A stretch of DNA of 64,000 bases from Cellulomonas fimi ATCC 484 (GTDB lineage Bacteria; Actinomycetota; Actinomycetes; Actinomycetales; Cellulomonadaceae). The notes under the pieces are model-generated. The model was given only the letters and a program-made list of their open reading frames with translations. It was not told where the DNA came from and did no database searches. Position 1 is the first letter of the stretch. Each line of letters starts with the position of its first letter. Positions 54,476 through 64,000 of this stretch are shown here, in pieces. A program made the translations under genes and the position numbers. Location of the stretch: NCBI RefSeq assembly GCF_000212695.1, contig NC_015514.1, forward strand, positions 1,984,001 to 2,048,000, in the 5' to 3' direction.

Positions 54476-55413
54476 GCGCGCCCGAGGTCTACGAGGTCCC
54501 CAACGCCCCGCTCGGCCAGGGGCTGCCTGCCGACGAGTCGAAGCTCGCCGGCGCGTCCCACTGGCGGGTCGCGGCCCGGCGCCTGCGCCGCAACCCCGGC
54601 GCGATCGTGGGTGCCGCGATCGTCACGCTGTTCGTCCTGGTCGCCGTCTTCGCGCCGCTCATCGCGCCGTACGACGCGGGCGAGCTGCCCGGTCGCGCCG
54701 AGGTCCGGCCGACGTACATCCCCGGGCCGTCCGAGGAGTACCTGCTCGGTCTCGACCGGTACGGCGCGGACCTGTTCTCCCAGCTCGTGTGGGGCGCACG
54801 CGCGTCGCTGCTCATCGGCGTCCTGTCGACGCTCCTCGGCCTGCTCGGCGGCATGCTGCTCGGCGTGCTCGCGGGCGGGCTCGGCGGCCGGACCGACACC
54901 GCGATCATGCGGTTCGTCGACCTCCTGCTCGCCGTCCCGAGCCTGCTGCTCGCGGTCTCGATCGCGGCGATCGCCGGGCAGACGCCGTCGGCGGTCGTCA
55001 TCGCGATCGGCGTCGTCCAGGTGCCGATCTTCGCGCGCCTGCTGCGCGGCTCGATGCTCGCCCAGCGCGGCCAGGACTACGTGCTCGCGGCCCGTTCGCT
55101 GGGCCTGAGCCGCCGCACCGTGACCATGAGCCACGTGCTGCCGAACAGCGTGTCGCCCGTCATCGTGCAGGCGACGCTGCTGCTCGCGACCGCGGTCATC
55201 GAGGCGGCCGCGCTGTCGTTCCTCGGCCTGGGCGGCGGCTCGCCGACCACGGCCGAGTGGGGGCGCATGCTGACCTCGGCGCAGAACGAGCTCGAGATCG
55301 CCCCGCGCCTGGCGCTGTGGCCGGGTGCGTGCATCGCGGTCACGGCGCTCGGCTTCACGTTGTTCGGCGAGGCGCTGCGCGAGGCGCTGGACCCCCGGTC
55401 GAGGAAGCGGTGA
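54472..55413 (+). CDS. Peptide ABC transporter permease, DppC/OppC type
   Basis: 313 aa. A soluble N-terminus of ~45 residues ends in WRVAARRLRRNPGAIVG, the standard OppC_N start. A periplasmic loop contains the LLGLDRYGADLFSQLVWGARAS block. The EAA loop is YVLAARSLGLSRRTVTMSHVLPNSVSPV, and the end TLFGEALREALDPR is canonical. ATG 54472 overlaps the upstream stop. The 3' end overlaps the ATPase gene by 4 nt. Confidence 0.92.
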   Translation: MSAPEVYEVPNAPLGQGLPADESKLAGASHWRVAARRLRRNPGAIVGAAIVTLFVLVAVFAPLIAPYDAGELPGRAEVRPTYIPGPSEEYLLGLDRYGADLFSQLVWGARASLLIGVLSTLLGLLGGMLLGVLAGGLGGRTDTAIMRFVDLLLAVPSLLLAVSIAAIAGQTPSAVVIAIGVVQVPIFARLLRGSMLAQRGQDYVLAARSLGLSRRTVTMSHVLPNSVSPVIVQATLLLATAVIEAAALSFLGLGGGSPTTAEWGRMLTSAQNELEIAPRLALWPGACIAVTALGFTLFGEALREALDPRSRKR

Positions 55414-57200
55414 GCGGCGTGACGAGCGGACTCTTCGGCGGCGAGCCGCTGCTGCAGGTGCGGGACCTCGAGGTCACGTTCACGACCGACGCGGGCCAGA
55501 GCAAGGCGCTGCGCGGCGTGAGCCTCGACATCCACCCGGGCGAGACCGTCGCCGTCGTCGGCGAGTCGGGTTCCGGCAAGTCGACGACGGCCGCCGCCGT
55601 CATCGGCCTGCTCGCGACCAACGGGAAGGTCACCGGCGGGCAGATCCTGTTCGGCGGCCAGGACGTCGTGCGGATGTCGGCCGCCGAGGTCGCGCGGCTG
55701 CGCGGTGCGCAGATCGGGCTCGTCCCGCAGGACCCGATGTCCAACCTCAACCCCGTGCGCCGCGTCGGGCCGCAGATCGTCGAGGCGCTCGAGGACAACG
55801 GCGTCGCGAAGGGGCGCGACGCGCAGGCCCGCACCGTCGAGCTGCTCGAGGAGGCCGGGCTGCCCGACGCCGCCCGGCGTGCCCAGCAGTTCCCGCACGA
55901 GTTCTCGGGCGGCATGCGCCAGCGTGCGCTCATCGCGATGGGGCTGTCCGCACGGCCGCGCCTGCTCGTCGCCGACGAGCCGACGTCCGCCCTGGACGTC
56001 ACGGTGCAGCGCACGATCCTCGACGGCCTCACGTCGCTCACGTCGCGCCTCGGCGTCGCCGTCCTGCTCATCACGCACGACCTGGGCCTGGCCGCCGAGC
56101 GCGCCGACACGGTCGTCGTCATGTACCGCGGCGAGGTGGTGGAGAAGGGGCCGGCGCGCCAGATCCTGCGCGACCCGCAGCACGAGTACACCAAGCGGCT
56201 CATCGCCGCGGCGCCGTCGCTCGCGTCGCGCCGCATCGCGATCGCCAAGCAGACGGGCGACGCCGACCTCGTCGCGGACGACCTGCTCGCGCCGTCGCAC
56301 GGCGAGGGCGCGCCGCCGCCGGCCTCCACCTCGGACCGACCGCAGGAGCCCGCCGCGGCGGAGGCCGCCCAGGATGCCGGGCAGGGCGTCGACACGATCG
56401 TCGAGGTCGAGCACGTCAGCAAGGTGTTCCAGCTCCGTGGGAAGGGCCTGTTCTCGCGCGCCACGGACTTCACCGCCGTCGACGACGTCAGCTTCGTCGT
56501 GCCGCGCGGCCGGACCGTCGCGCTCGTGGGGGAGTCCGGCTCGGGCAAGTCGACCGTCGCGCGCATGATGCTCGGCCTCACCGAGCCCACGTCCGGCACC
56601 ATCCGCTTCGACGGCGTCGACGTCAGCTCGGGCCGCGACCGCGCCGCCGAGGTCACGTTCCGCCGCCGCGTGCAGCCGATCTTCCAGGACCCGTACGCGT
56701 CGCTCGACCCCCTCTTCACGATCTACCGCACGATCGAGGAGCCCCTGCGCGCGCACCGCATGGGGACGGCGGCGGAGCGCCGCGACCGCGTCCACCGGCT
56801 GATGGAGGACGTCGCGCTGCCGACCGAGCTGCTGCGCCGCTACCCGGGCGAGCTCTCGGGCGGTCAGCGTCAGCGCGTCGCGATCGCCCGCGCGCTCGCG
56901 CTCGAGCCCGAGCTCGTGGTGTGCGACGAGGCGGTCTCGGCGCTCGACGTGGTTGTGCAGGCCCAGATCCTGCACCTGCTCGCCGACCTGCAGTCGCGCC
57001 TCGGCCTGTCGTACCTGTTCATCAGCCACGACCTGGCCGTGGTCCGGCAGATCGCCGACGTCGTCTGCGTCATGGAGCAGGGGCGCCTCGTGGAGCAGGG
57101 CACCGCCGACGAGGTCTTCGACACGCCGCGCACGCAGTACACCCGCACGCTGCTCGACGCGATCCCGGGCCGCACGCTCGAGCTGGGGGTCGCGGGCTGA
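55410..57200 (+). CDS. Fused peptide ABC transporter ATPase (DppD-DppF type)
   Basis: 596 aa carrying two ABC domains, where E. coli has separate DppD and DppF. Domain 1 (about 10-285) has Walker A GESGSGKST near 50, FSGGMRQRALIAM and LLVADEPTSALDV. An Ala/Pro-rich linker of about 35 residues (300-335) joins domain 2. Domain 2 has Walker A GESGSGKST near 375, [15 protein letters not shown] and VVCDEAVSALDV. Both domains have the extra C-terminal oligopeptide-type regions (DPQHEYTKRLI; DTPRTQYTRTLLDAIPG). Both sites look catalytically intact. It closes the operon. Confidence 0.93.
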   Translation: MSGVTSGLFGGEPLLQVRDLEVTFTTDAGQSKALRGVSLDIHPGETVAVVGESGSGKSTTAAAVIGLLATNGKVTGGQILFGGQDVVRMSAAEVARLRGAQIGLVPQDPMSNLNPVRRVGPQIVEALEDNGVAKGRDAQARTVELLEEAGLPDAARRAQQFPHEFSGGMRQRALIAMGLSARPRLLVADEPTSALDVTVQRTILDGLTSLTSRLGVAVLLITHDLGLAAERADTVVVMYRGEVVEKGPARQILRDPQHEYTKRLIAAAPSLASRRIAIAKQTGDADLVADDLLAPSHGEGAPPPASTSDRPQEPAAAEAAQDAGQGVDTIVEVEHVSKVFQLRGKGLFSRATDFTAVDDVSFVVPRGRTVALVGESGSGKSTVARMMLGLTEPTSGTIRFDGVDVSSGRDRAAEVTFRRRVQPIFQDPYASLDPLFTIYRTIEEPLRAHRMGTAAERRDRVHRLMEDVALPTELLRRYPGELSGGQRQRVAIARALALEPELVVCDEAVSALDVVVQAQILHLLADLQSRLGLSYLFISHDLAVVRQIADVVCVMEQGRLVEQGTADEVFDTPRTQYTRTLLDAIPGRTLELGVAG

Positions 57201-57246
57201 CGCGCTAGCGACGCGACCCCGCCACCGACCGGGACCGAAGGCACGG

Positions 57247-57272
57247 GTGACGCGGCAGGTCACGACTAGGCT
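57247..57272 (+). promoter_or_regulatory. pfkA promoter with operator-like inverted repeat
   Basis: TAGGCT (57267-57272) is the probable -10. Directly upstream is the perfect inverted repeat GTGAC-N7-GTCAC (57247-57263), in the spacer region of the promoter. The leader would be about 60 nt and ends with a ggag Shine-Dalgarno. Confidence 0.5.
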
Positions 57273-57338
57273 GGCGACCGCGGCAGCCCGACGGTGCGCT
57301 GACGTCGTCCCCCTTCCGTCGTCTGTCAGGAGTCACCC

Positions 57339-58364
57339 GTGCGTGTCGGTCTGCTCACCGGAGGCGGCGACGTCCCCGGCCTCAACGCGGCGATCCGAGC
57401 CGTCGTCAAGCACGGCGAGGGGCAGTACGGCCACTCGATCATCGGCTTCCGCAACGGCTGGAAGGGCGTCGTCGACGGCCTGTCGATGCCGCTGACGCGC
57501 CAGCACATCCGCAACGTCCTGCCCGTCGGCGGCACGCTGCTGGGCACGGCACGGTTCCACCCGCACGCGGGCGACGGCGGCATCGACCAGGTGCTCGCGA
57601 CGCTCGAGGCCGAGCGCATCGAGGCGCTCATCTGCATCGGCGGCGACGGCACGCTGCACGCCGCGAGCAAGGTCGCCGAGGCGGGCGTGAAGATCGTGGC
57701 GATCCCCAAGACCATCGACAACGACGTGTGGGGCACCGACCAGTCGATCGGCTTCGACACGGCCGTCACGATCGCGACCGACGCGATCGACCGCATCCAC
57801 ACCACCGCGGAGAGCCACAACCGCGTCATGGTCGTCGAGGTCATGGGCCGGCACGCCGGCTGGATCGCGGCGACCGCGGGCATCGCGGGCGGCGCCGAGC
57901 TGGTCCTCGCGCCCGAGGCGCCGTTCGACATCGACCGCATCGAGCGGTTCCTCAAGCACCGCCACCGCGCGCACGCGAGCTTCTCCATCGTCGTGGTCGC
58001 CGAGGGCGCGGTGCCCGCCGAGGGCACGTCGATGCACTACGAGACGCAGGTCGGGAAGTTCGGCGAGATCGTCGCAGGGGCGATCGGCGAGCGGCTCAAG
58101 GCCGAGATCGAGCAGCGCACGGGCTTCGACACGCGCGTCACGGTCCTCGGGCACGTCCAGCGCGGCGGGACCCCGTCGCCGACCGACCGCATCCTCGGCT
58201 CGCGCTTCGGCGTCGCGGCGATCGACGCGATCACCCAGGGCCGCTCGAACGTCATGACCGCGCTGCGCGGCGAGCGTGTCGAGCTCGTGCCGCTGAGCGA
58301 GGTCGCCGGCAAGGTCAAGCACGTCCCCGACGAGCTGCTGTCGGTCGCGCGGGCCCTCGCCTGA
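57339..58364 (+). CDS. pfkA: 6-phosphofructokinase
   Basis: 341 aa, group of actinobacterial PFKs. It phosphorylates fructose 6-phosphate. VGLLTGGGDVPGLNAAIR is the nucleotide-site start; ICIGGDGTLHAASKV and IPKTIDNDVWGTDQSIGFDTA hold the key residues; VEVMGRHAGW and LGHVQRGGTPS complete the active site. The residue after GGD is glycine, as in ATP-dependent enzymes (Asp in most PPi enzymes). The PKTIDND lysine is the residue found in PPi-type and in actinobacterial ATP-PFKs. I predict ATP use, with caution. GTG 57339 follows a caggag Shine-Dalgarno. Confidence 0.94.
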   Translation: MRVGLLTGGGDVPGLNAAIRAVVKHGEGQYGHSIIGFRNGWKGVVDGLSMPLTRQHIRNVLPVGGTLLGTARFHPHAGDGGIDQVLATLEAERIEALICIGGDGTLHAASKVAEAGVKIVAIPKTIDNDVWGTDQSIGFDTAVTIATDAIDRIHTTAESHNRVMVVEVMGRHAGWIAATAGIAGGAELVLAPEAPFDIDRIERFLKHRHRAHASFSIVVVAEGAVPAEGTSMHYETQVGKFGEIVAGAIGERLKAEIEQRTGFDTRVTVLGHVQRGGTPSPTDRILGSRFGVAAIDAITQGRSNVMTALRGERVELVPLSEVAGKVKHVPDELLSVARALA

Positions 58365-58437
58365 GCCGTCGCGTCGTCGCCGCCCGCCCGCCCGCCGGCC
58401 GCGCGGGGGCGGGCCGCTCGGCCGTCCGGGTCGTGCT

Positions 58438-58467
58438 TTGACCCGCCCGCTGCCGCCCCGATAGGGT
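58438..58467 (+). promoter_or_regulatory. Sigma-70-type promoter of rpsA
   Basis: TTGACC (58438-58443), 18-bp spacer, TAGGGT (58462-58467). This is the best housekeeping promoter in the window and would give a 5' leader of about 140 nt. Confidence 0.75.
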
Positions 58468-58615
58468 GGACGGCGGTGCCGCGCGCCTTCCTCCAGGTCC
58501 GACGCTTCGCACCGGGATCCGTCCCGGTCGTCGGGCAGCCACCCGGGAGGGCCGTGTGACCAGCAACGACATCCTGTCCGCACAACTTCCTGTCCGCATC
58601 GGAGCCCATCCCTAC

Positions 58616-60088
58616 ATGAGCATCTCCACCCCCGCGAAGCCCGCCACCCCGCAGGTCGCGGTCAACGACATCGGTTCGGCCGAGGACTTCCTGGCCGCGA
58701 TCGACGCCACCATCAAGTACTTCAACGATGGCGACATCGTCGAGGGCACCATCGTCAAGGTCGACCGCGACGAGGTCCTGCTCGACATCGGCTACAAGAC
58801 CGAGGGCGTCATCCCCTCCCGCGAGCTGTCCATCAAGCACGACGTGGACCCCGGTGAGGTCGTCAAGGTCGGCGACGAGGTCGAGGCCCTGGTCCTCCAG
58901 AAGGAGGACAAGGAAGGCCGGCTGATCCTGTCCAAGAAGCGGGCGCAGTACGAGCGCGCGTGGGGCACGATCGAGAAGATCAAGGAGGAGGACGGCGTCG
59001 TCACCGGCACCGTCATCGAGGTCGTCAAGGGCGGCCTCATCCTCGACATCGGTCTGCGCGGCTTCCTGCCCGCCTCGCTCGTCGAGATGCGTCGTGTGCG
59101 CGACCTCCAGCCGTACGTCGGCAAGGAGATCGAGGCCAAGATCATCGAGCTCGACAAGAACCGCAACAACGTGGTCCTGTCGCGCCGTGCGTGGCTCGAG
59201 CAGACGCAGTCCGAGGTCCGCTCCACCTTCCTGCAGACGCTGCAGAAGGGCCAGGTGCGCCCCGGTGTCGTCTCCTCGATCGTCAACTTCGGTGCGTTCG
59301 TGGACCTGGGTGGCGTCGACGGGCTCGTGCACGTCTCCGAGCTGTCCTGGAAGCACATCGACCACCCGTCCGAGGTCGTCGAGGTCGGCCAGGAGGTCAC
59401 GGTCGAGGTCCTGGACGTCGACTTCGACCGCGAGCGGGTCTCGCTGTCGCTGAAGGCGACGCAGGAGGACCCGTGGCAGGCGTTCGCCCGGACGCACGCC
59501 ATCGGCCAGGTCGTCCCCGGCAAGGTCACCAAGCTCGTCCCGTTCGGTGCGTTCGTGCGCGTCGAGGACGGCATCGAGGGCCTCGTGCACATCTCGGAGC
59601 TGGCCGTGCGCCACGTCGAGATCCCGGAGCAGGTCGTCCAGGTGGGCGACGACGTCTTCGTCAAGGTCATCGACATCGACCTCGAGCGTCGCCGCATCTC
59701 GCTGTCGCTCAAGCAGGCCAACGAGGGCTTCGACCCGGCCTCGGAGGACTTCGACCCCGCGCTGTACGGCATGGCGGCCGAGTACGACGAGCAGGGCAAC
59801 TACAAGTACCCCGAGGGCTTCGACCCGTCCACGAACGAGTGGCTCGAGGGCTTCGAGGCGCAGCGCGAGGCGTGGGAGGCCCAGTACGCGGCCGCGCACG
59901 AGCGCTGGGAGGCGCACCGCAAGCAGGTCTCCGAGGCCGCGAAGGCCGACGCGGAGGCTGCGACGTCCGGCGAGACCGGTGGCGGCGCGGTGCCGTCCAC
60001 GTACTCGTCGTCCACGGAGGAGGCCACCGGCACCCTCGCGTCCGACGAGGCGCTCGCCGCTCTGCGCGAGAAGCTCACGGGCAACTGA
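58616..60088 (+). CDS. rpsA: 30S ribosomal protein S1
   Basis: 490 aa, with four S1 RNA-binding repeats (about 40-110, 125-195, 210-285, 295-370). Each repeat has a core such as GDIVEGTIVKVDRDEVLLDIG, GTVIEVVKGGLILDIG, GVVSSIVNFGAFVDLG and GKVTKLVPFGAFVRV. Six repeats are present in E. coli and four in actinobacteria. The acidic/Ala-rich C-terminus ends ALAALREKLTG, as in mycobacteria. S1 brings mRNA to the ribosome. I chose ATG 58616 because PQVAVNDIGSAEDFLAAID then starts close to the N-terminus, as in relatives; GTG 58557 would add 19 residues and has gggagg very close. The long leader could allow autoregulation. Confidence 0.96.
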   Translation: MSISTPAKPATPQVAVNDIGSAEDFLAAIDATIKYFNDGDIVEGTIVKVDRDEVLLDIGYKTEGVIPSRELSIKHDVDPGEVVKVGDEVEALVLQKEDKEGRLILSKKRAQYERAWGTIEKIKEEDGVVTGTVIEVVKGGLILDIGLRGFLPASLVEMRRVRDLQPYVGKEIEAKIIELDKNRNNVVLSRRAWLEQTQSEVRSTFLQTLQKGQVRPGVVSSIVNFGAFVDLGGVDGLVHVSELSWKHIDHPSEVVEVGQEVTVEVLDVDFDRERVSLSLKATQEDPWQAFARTHAIGQVVPGKVTKLVPFGAFVRVEDGIEGLVHISELAVRHVEIPEQVVQVGDDVFVKVIDIDLERRRISLSLKQANEGFDPASEDFDPALYGMAAEYDEQGNYKYPEGFDPSTNEWLEGFEAQREAWEAQYAAAHERWEAHRKQVSEAAKADAEAATSGETGGGAVPSTYSSSTEEATGTLASDEALAALREKLTGN

Positions 60089-60120
60089 TCTCGTCCGGGG
60101 CGCGTCCCCGGTGAGTCCTT

Positions 60121-60156
60121 CGACGGGCCGGTCACCTGCGGGTGGCCGGCCCGTCG
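60121..60156 (+). terminator. Hairpin after rpsA
   Basis: A 16-bp stem (60121-60136 with 60141-60156, one G-U pair) with a TGCG loop, about 30 nt after the stop. Confidence 0.7.
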
Positions 60157-60201
60157 GCGTGCCCGGGACGTCTGCGGCGCGCCGCCCGCCGGGGCGTCGG
60201 G

Positions 60202-60214
60202 CAGGATGGGGCGC
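60202..60214 (+). promoter_or_regulatory. Possible leaderless -10 box of coaE
   Basis: CAGGAT at 60202-60207, 7 nt before ATG 60215. The same hexamer and spacing occur before hisI. Confidence 0.4.
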
Positions 60215-60844
60215 ATGCAACGCATCGGGTTGACGGGGGGCATCGCGGCCGGCAAGTCCGTCGCGGCCCGGCGGCTGCGGGAGCTGGGCGCGGTCGTCAT
60301 CGACTCCGACGAGCTCGCGCGGGAGGCCGTCGCCCCCGGGTCGCCCGGGCTGGACGCGGTCGTCGACGAGTTCGGCGAGGGCGTGGTCGCGGCCGACGGG
60401 ACGCTCGACCGGGCGGCGCTCGCGTCGGTCGTGTTCGCCGACGCCGGCGCGCGCGCCCGGCTCGACGCGATCGTGCACCCCGTCGTGCGCCGTCTCGCCG
60501 CCGAGCGCGAGGCGGCCGCCGCGGTGCTCGACCACGGTGCGGTCGTCGTGCACGACATCCCGCTGCTCGTGGAGACGGGCCAGGCCGACGCGTTCCACGT
60601 CCTCGTCGTCGTGCACGCACCCGCCGTGCTGCGGGTCGAGCGGCTCGTCCGGCTGCGCGGCATGACGCGCGAGGACGCCGAGGCCCGCGTCGCGGCCCAG
60701 GCTGCGGACGACGCGCGGCTCGCGGTTGCCGACGTCGTCCTCGACGGGACGGGCAGCGACGCGGACCTGCGTGCGCAGGTCGACGACCTCTGGGACCGGC
60801 TCGCGGTCGAGCGCGCCGACGAGATCGCGGCCGAGACGCCGTGA
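60215..60844 (+). CDS. coaE: Dephospho-CoA kinase
   Basis: 209 aa, without the fused C-terminal domain of some mycobacterial CoaE proteins. The P-loop RIGLTGGIAAGKSVAARRL begins at residue 3. IDSDELAREAV is the dephospho-CoA contact, and HDIPLLVETG the DxPLLxE-type motif. It performs the last step of coenzyme A synthesis. I prefer ATG 60215 to 60206: MQRIGLTGG is the usual start and a -10-like box then sits 7 nt upstream. The stop overlaps pcp by 4 nt. Confidence 0.94.
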   Translation: MQRIGLTGGIAAGKSVAARRLRELGAVVIDSDELAREAVAPGSPGLDAVVDEFGEGVVAADGTLDRAALASVVFADAGARARLDAIVHPVVRRLAAEREAAAAVLDHGAVVVHDIPLLVETGQADAFHVLVVVHAPAVLRVERLVRLRGMTREDAEARVAAQAADDARLAVADVVLDGTGSDADLRAQVDDLWDRLAVERADEIAAETP

Positions 60845-61479
60845 CGCGCGTGCTGCTCACCGGGTTCGAGCCGTTCGACGGCCACCCGGTCAACGCCTCG
60901 TGGGAGGCGGTGGCCGCGGTGCGCGACGGGTGGGCCGAGCCTGACGTGGAGCTCGTCGTCCGGCTCCTGCCCGTGTCGTTCCGTCGCGCGCGCCAGGAGC
61001 TGCGCGTGGCCGTCGCCCAGGTGGAGCCCGACGTCGTGGTGTGCGTGGGGGAGGCGGGCGGCCGTGGGGCCGTGGGTGTCGAGCGCGTCGCGGTCAACGT
61101 CATCGACGCGCGCATCCCCGACGCCGACGGGTCGGCACCCGTGGACGTGCCGGTCGTCGCGGGTGCGCCCGCGGCGTTCTTCTCGACGCTGCCGGTCAAG
61201 GCGTGCGCGCGGGCAGTCGCCGACGAGGGCGTGCCGGCCGAGGTCTCGAACACCGCGGGGACCTACGTGTGCAACGCGACGGCGTACGCGCTCGCGCACC
61301 TGCTGGCGGGCCGGGACGGCGTGCGCGGAGGGTTCGTCCACGTGCCGCGCGCGCCCGACCAGGCGGGGCACGGCCCGAGCCTGCCCGTCGAGGCGTCGGC
61401 ACGGGCGCTCGCCGCGGTGGTGCGGACCGCGGCGCGCGTGCGGCAGGACGTGCGCGTCCCGGCCGGTGCGGAGGCCTGA
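60841..61479 (+). CDS. pcp: Pyroglutamyl-peptidase I
   Basis: 212 aa. Peptidase C15: RVLLTGFEPFDGHPVNASWEA at the N-terminus, the catalytic glutamate in VCVGEAGGR, the cysteine in SNTAGTYVCNATAY, and the histidine in GGFVHVPRAPDQ. It removes N-terminal pyroglutamate from peptides in the cytoplasm. GTG 60841 overlaps coaE (GTGA), so both are probably made from one mRNA. Confidence 0.93.
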   Translation: MTRVLLTGFEPFDGHPVNASWEAVAAVRDGWAEPDVELVVRLLPVSFRRARQELRVAVAQVEPDVVVCVGEAGGRGAVGVERVAVNVIDARIPDADGSAPVDVPVVAGAPAAFFSTLPVKACARAVADEGVPAEVSNTAGTYVCNATAYALAHLLAGRDGVRGGFVHVPRAPDQAGHGPSLPVEASARALAAVVRTAARVRQDVRVPAGAEA

Positions 61480-61536
61480 GGGCGGGTCCGCCGTTCGCCC
61501 GCGGAGGAGGGGACGGCGCGTGTCGGTGGTCGCCCG

Positions 61537-61548
61537 TACGGTGGAGGC
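61537..61548 (+). promoter_or_regulatory. Predicted leaderless promoter -10 box of uvrB
   Basis: TACGGT at 61537-61542, 6 nt before ATG 61549. The GGAGG in between is too close to the ATG to serve as Shine-Dalgarno. No LexA box (GAAC-N4-GTTC) is seen upstream. Confidence 0.6.
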
Positions 61549-63654
<2,106 letters not shown>

Positions 63655-63780
63655 CGCTCTCGTCGCGGGCGGCGGCGCCCCCGGTCGGCCCGCCCGGCGT
63701 TCCATGCGTCTGCATGTGAGCCCGCGCACAGTCGGTGCGCGGCGGATGCCCGTCGGGCGGTCGTCGCTTACGCTGTCAGC
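63655..63780 (+). promoter_or_regulatory. Gap with promoter of the riboswitch transcript
   Basis: No gene seen. TACGCT at 63769-63774 lies 7 nt before the first paired base of the riboswitch at 63781 and is the likely -10 box. Confidence 0.5.
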
Positions 63781-63905
63781 CTGAAGGGGAGTACCCCACG
63801 AGCGAGCGTGTCGTCAGCACGGGACCACCGGTCCCCGGGGCGCTCGGCCCGAGCAGTTCCGGGTGGGGGAGACCTTCGGTACTCGACGTGTTCCCGTACC
63901 GGAGG
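63781..63905 (+). promoter_or_regulatory. yybP-ykoY (Mn2+) riboswitch
   Basis: The conserved elements occur in order: GGGGAGTA at 63786-63793, CGTCAGCAC at 63812-63820, GGGGAGACC at 63866-63874. The closing stem P1 forms between 63781-63787 and 63873-63879. A second hairpin, CGGTAC (63877-63882) with GTACCG (63896-63901), overlaps both the 3' strand of P1 and the Shine-Dalgarno GGAGG (63901-63905). Formation of P1 with Mn2+ would disrupt this hairpin and free the ribosome site, i.e. an ON switch. The downstream gene is of the TerC family, a known target of this class. Confidence 0.85.
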
Positions 63906-63913
63906 TCATTCCT

Positions 63914-64000
63914 GTGGACGTTGCTGGCTGGGTGTGGGCGGTCACCGCTGCGGCGGTGGTGGGCCTGGTTCTCTTCGACTTCTTCGCGCACGTGCGGACG
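63914..64000 (+). CDS. TerC family membrane protein, N-terminal fragment
   Basis: Only the first 29 codons lie in the window: VDVAGWVWAVTAAAVV then GLVLFDFFAHVRT. The motif FDFFAHVRTP is typical for the start of actinobacterial TerC/Alx proteins, which export manganese or act in metal homeostasis at the membrane. GTG 63914 follows GGAGG with 8 nt spacing. The upstream yybP-ykoY riboswitch supports the assignment. The gene runs out of the window. Confidence 0.8.
   Translation, partial: MDVAGWVWAVTAAAVVGLVLFDFFAHVRT

Noticed and set aside
58557..58615. GTG start 19 codons upstream for rpsA
   Set aside because: It has a close gggagg, but the added residues have no counterpart in actinobacterial S1 proteins, which begin shortly before PQVAVNDIG. 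Not fully excluded.
61480..61548. SOS (LexA) box before uvrB
   Set aside because: No GAAC-N4-GTTC type sequence in the 69-bp gap.
63776..63991. 71-codon frame on the minus strand across the riboswitch
   Set aside because: It lies over the conserved RNA structure and the TerC-type start, with low-quality codon pattern.

Overview
This 64 kb window is chromosomal DNA from a very high G+C actinobacterium. Pup ligase (pafA), a mycothiol-enzyme-like protein, an F420-type oxidoreductase relative and many GTG starts point to Actinomycetota. Gene order and protein style suggest Micrococcales, most likely Cellulomonas or a close relative; the genus is my inference. The backbone follows an order also known from Mycobacterium tuberculosis (hisF, hisI, trpE, trpC, trpB, trpA, lgt, pyk ... 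pdtaR, polA, rpsA, coaE, uvrB), with blocks of other genes set into it. I see no insertion sequence, prophage or CRISPR array.

Layout. 0-3 kb: the end of pafA, an FKBP-type lipoprotein and hisF. 3-7 kb: a two-gene ABC exporter with one degenerate ATP site. 7-15.6 kb: hisI, trpE and a Trp-associated membrane protein, then a cluster of small membrane proteins (two DUF4190-like paralogues around a DUF2752-like protein), then trpC-trpB-trpA-lgt with 4-nt start/stop overlaps. 15.7-23.3 kb: gltB-gltD and pyk. 23.4-36 kb: an accessory stretch with a secreted HAF-repeat-like protein, a caspase-fold protease, hydrolase, DUF808, acetyltransferase, flavodoxin and SDR genes, a two-domain universal stress protein behind two DosR-like palindromes, a methyltransferase, a secreted protein, a TerD-vWA fusion, a YidD-like protein and a small D,D-peptidase. 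36-44.5 kb: an unusual tRNA with anticodon CAA, the ANTAR regulator pdtaR, and a branched-chain amino-acid transporter split into livK (+) and livHMGF (-), with LivH carrying an extra secreted domain. 44.7-51.7 kb: acetyltransferase, thioesterase, polA, a DUF485-acetate symporter pair and a methyltransferase. 51.8-57.2 kb: a dipeptide/oligopeptide ABC operon with fused ATPases. 57.3-64 kb: pfkA, rpsA, coaE-pcp, uvrB and, at the edge, a terC-type gene behind a yybP-ykoY (Mn2+) riboswitch.

Together the genes cover tryptophan and histidine synthesis, nitrogen assimilation (GOGAT), glycolysis (pfkA, pyk), import of amino acids, peptides and acetate, and DNA repair and translation. Two regulatory habits recur. 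Many genes have a TANNNT-like box only 6-8 nt before the start codon, which predicts leaderless mRNAs. Transcription units often end at long, nearly perfect GC-rich hairpins without a U-tract. The points I rate highest for a second look are the twin DosR-like boxes, the riboswitch, the odd tRNA, the LivH fusion and the TerD-vWA fusion.
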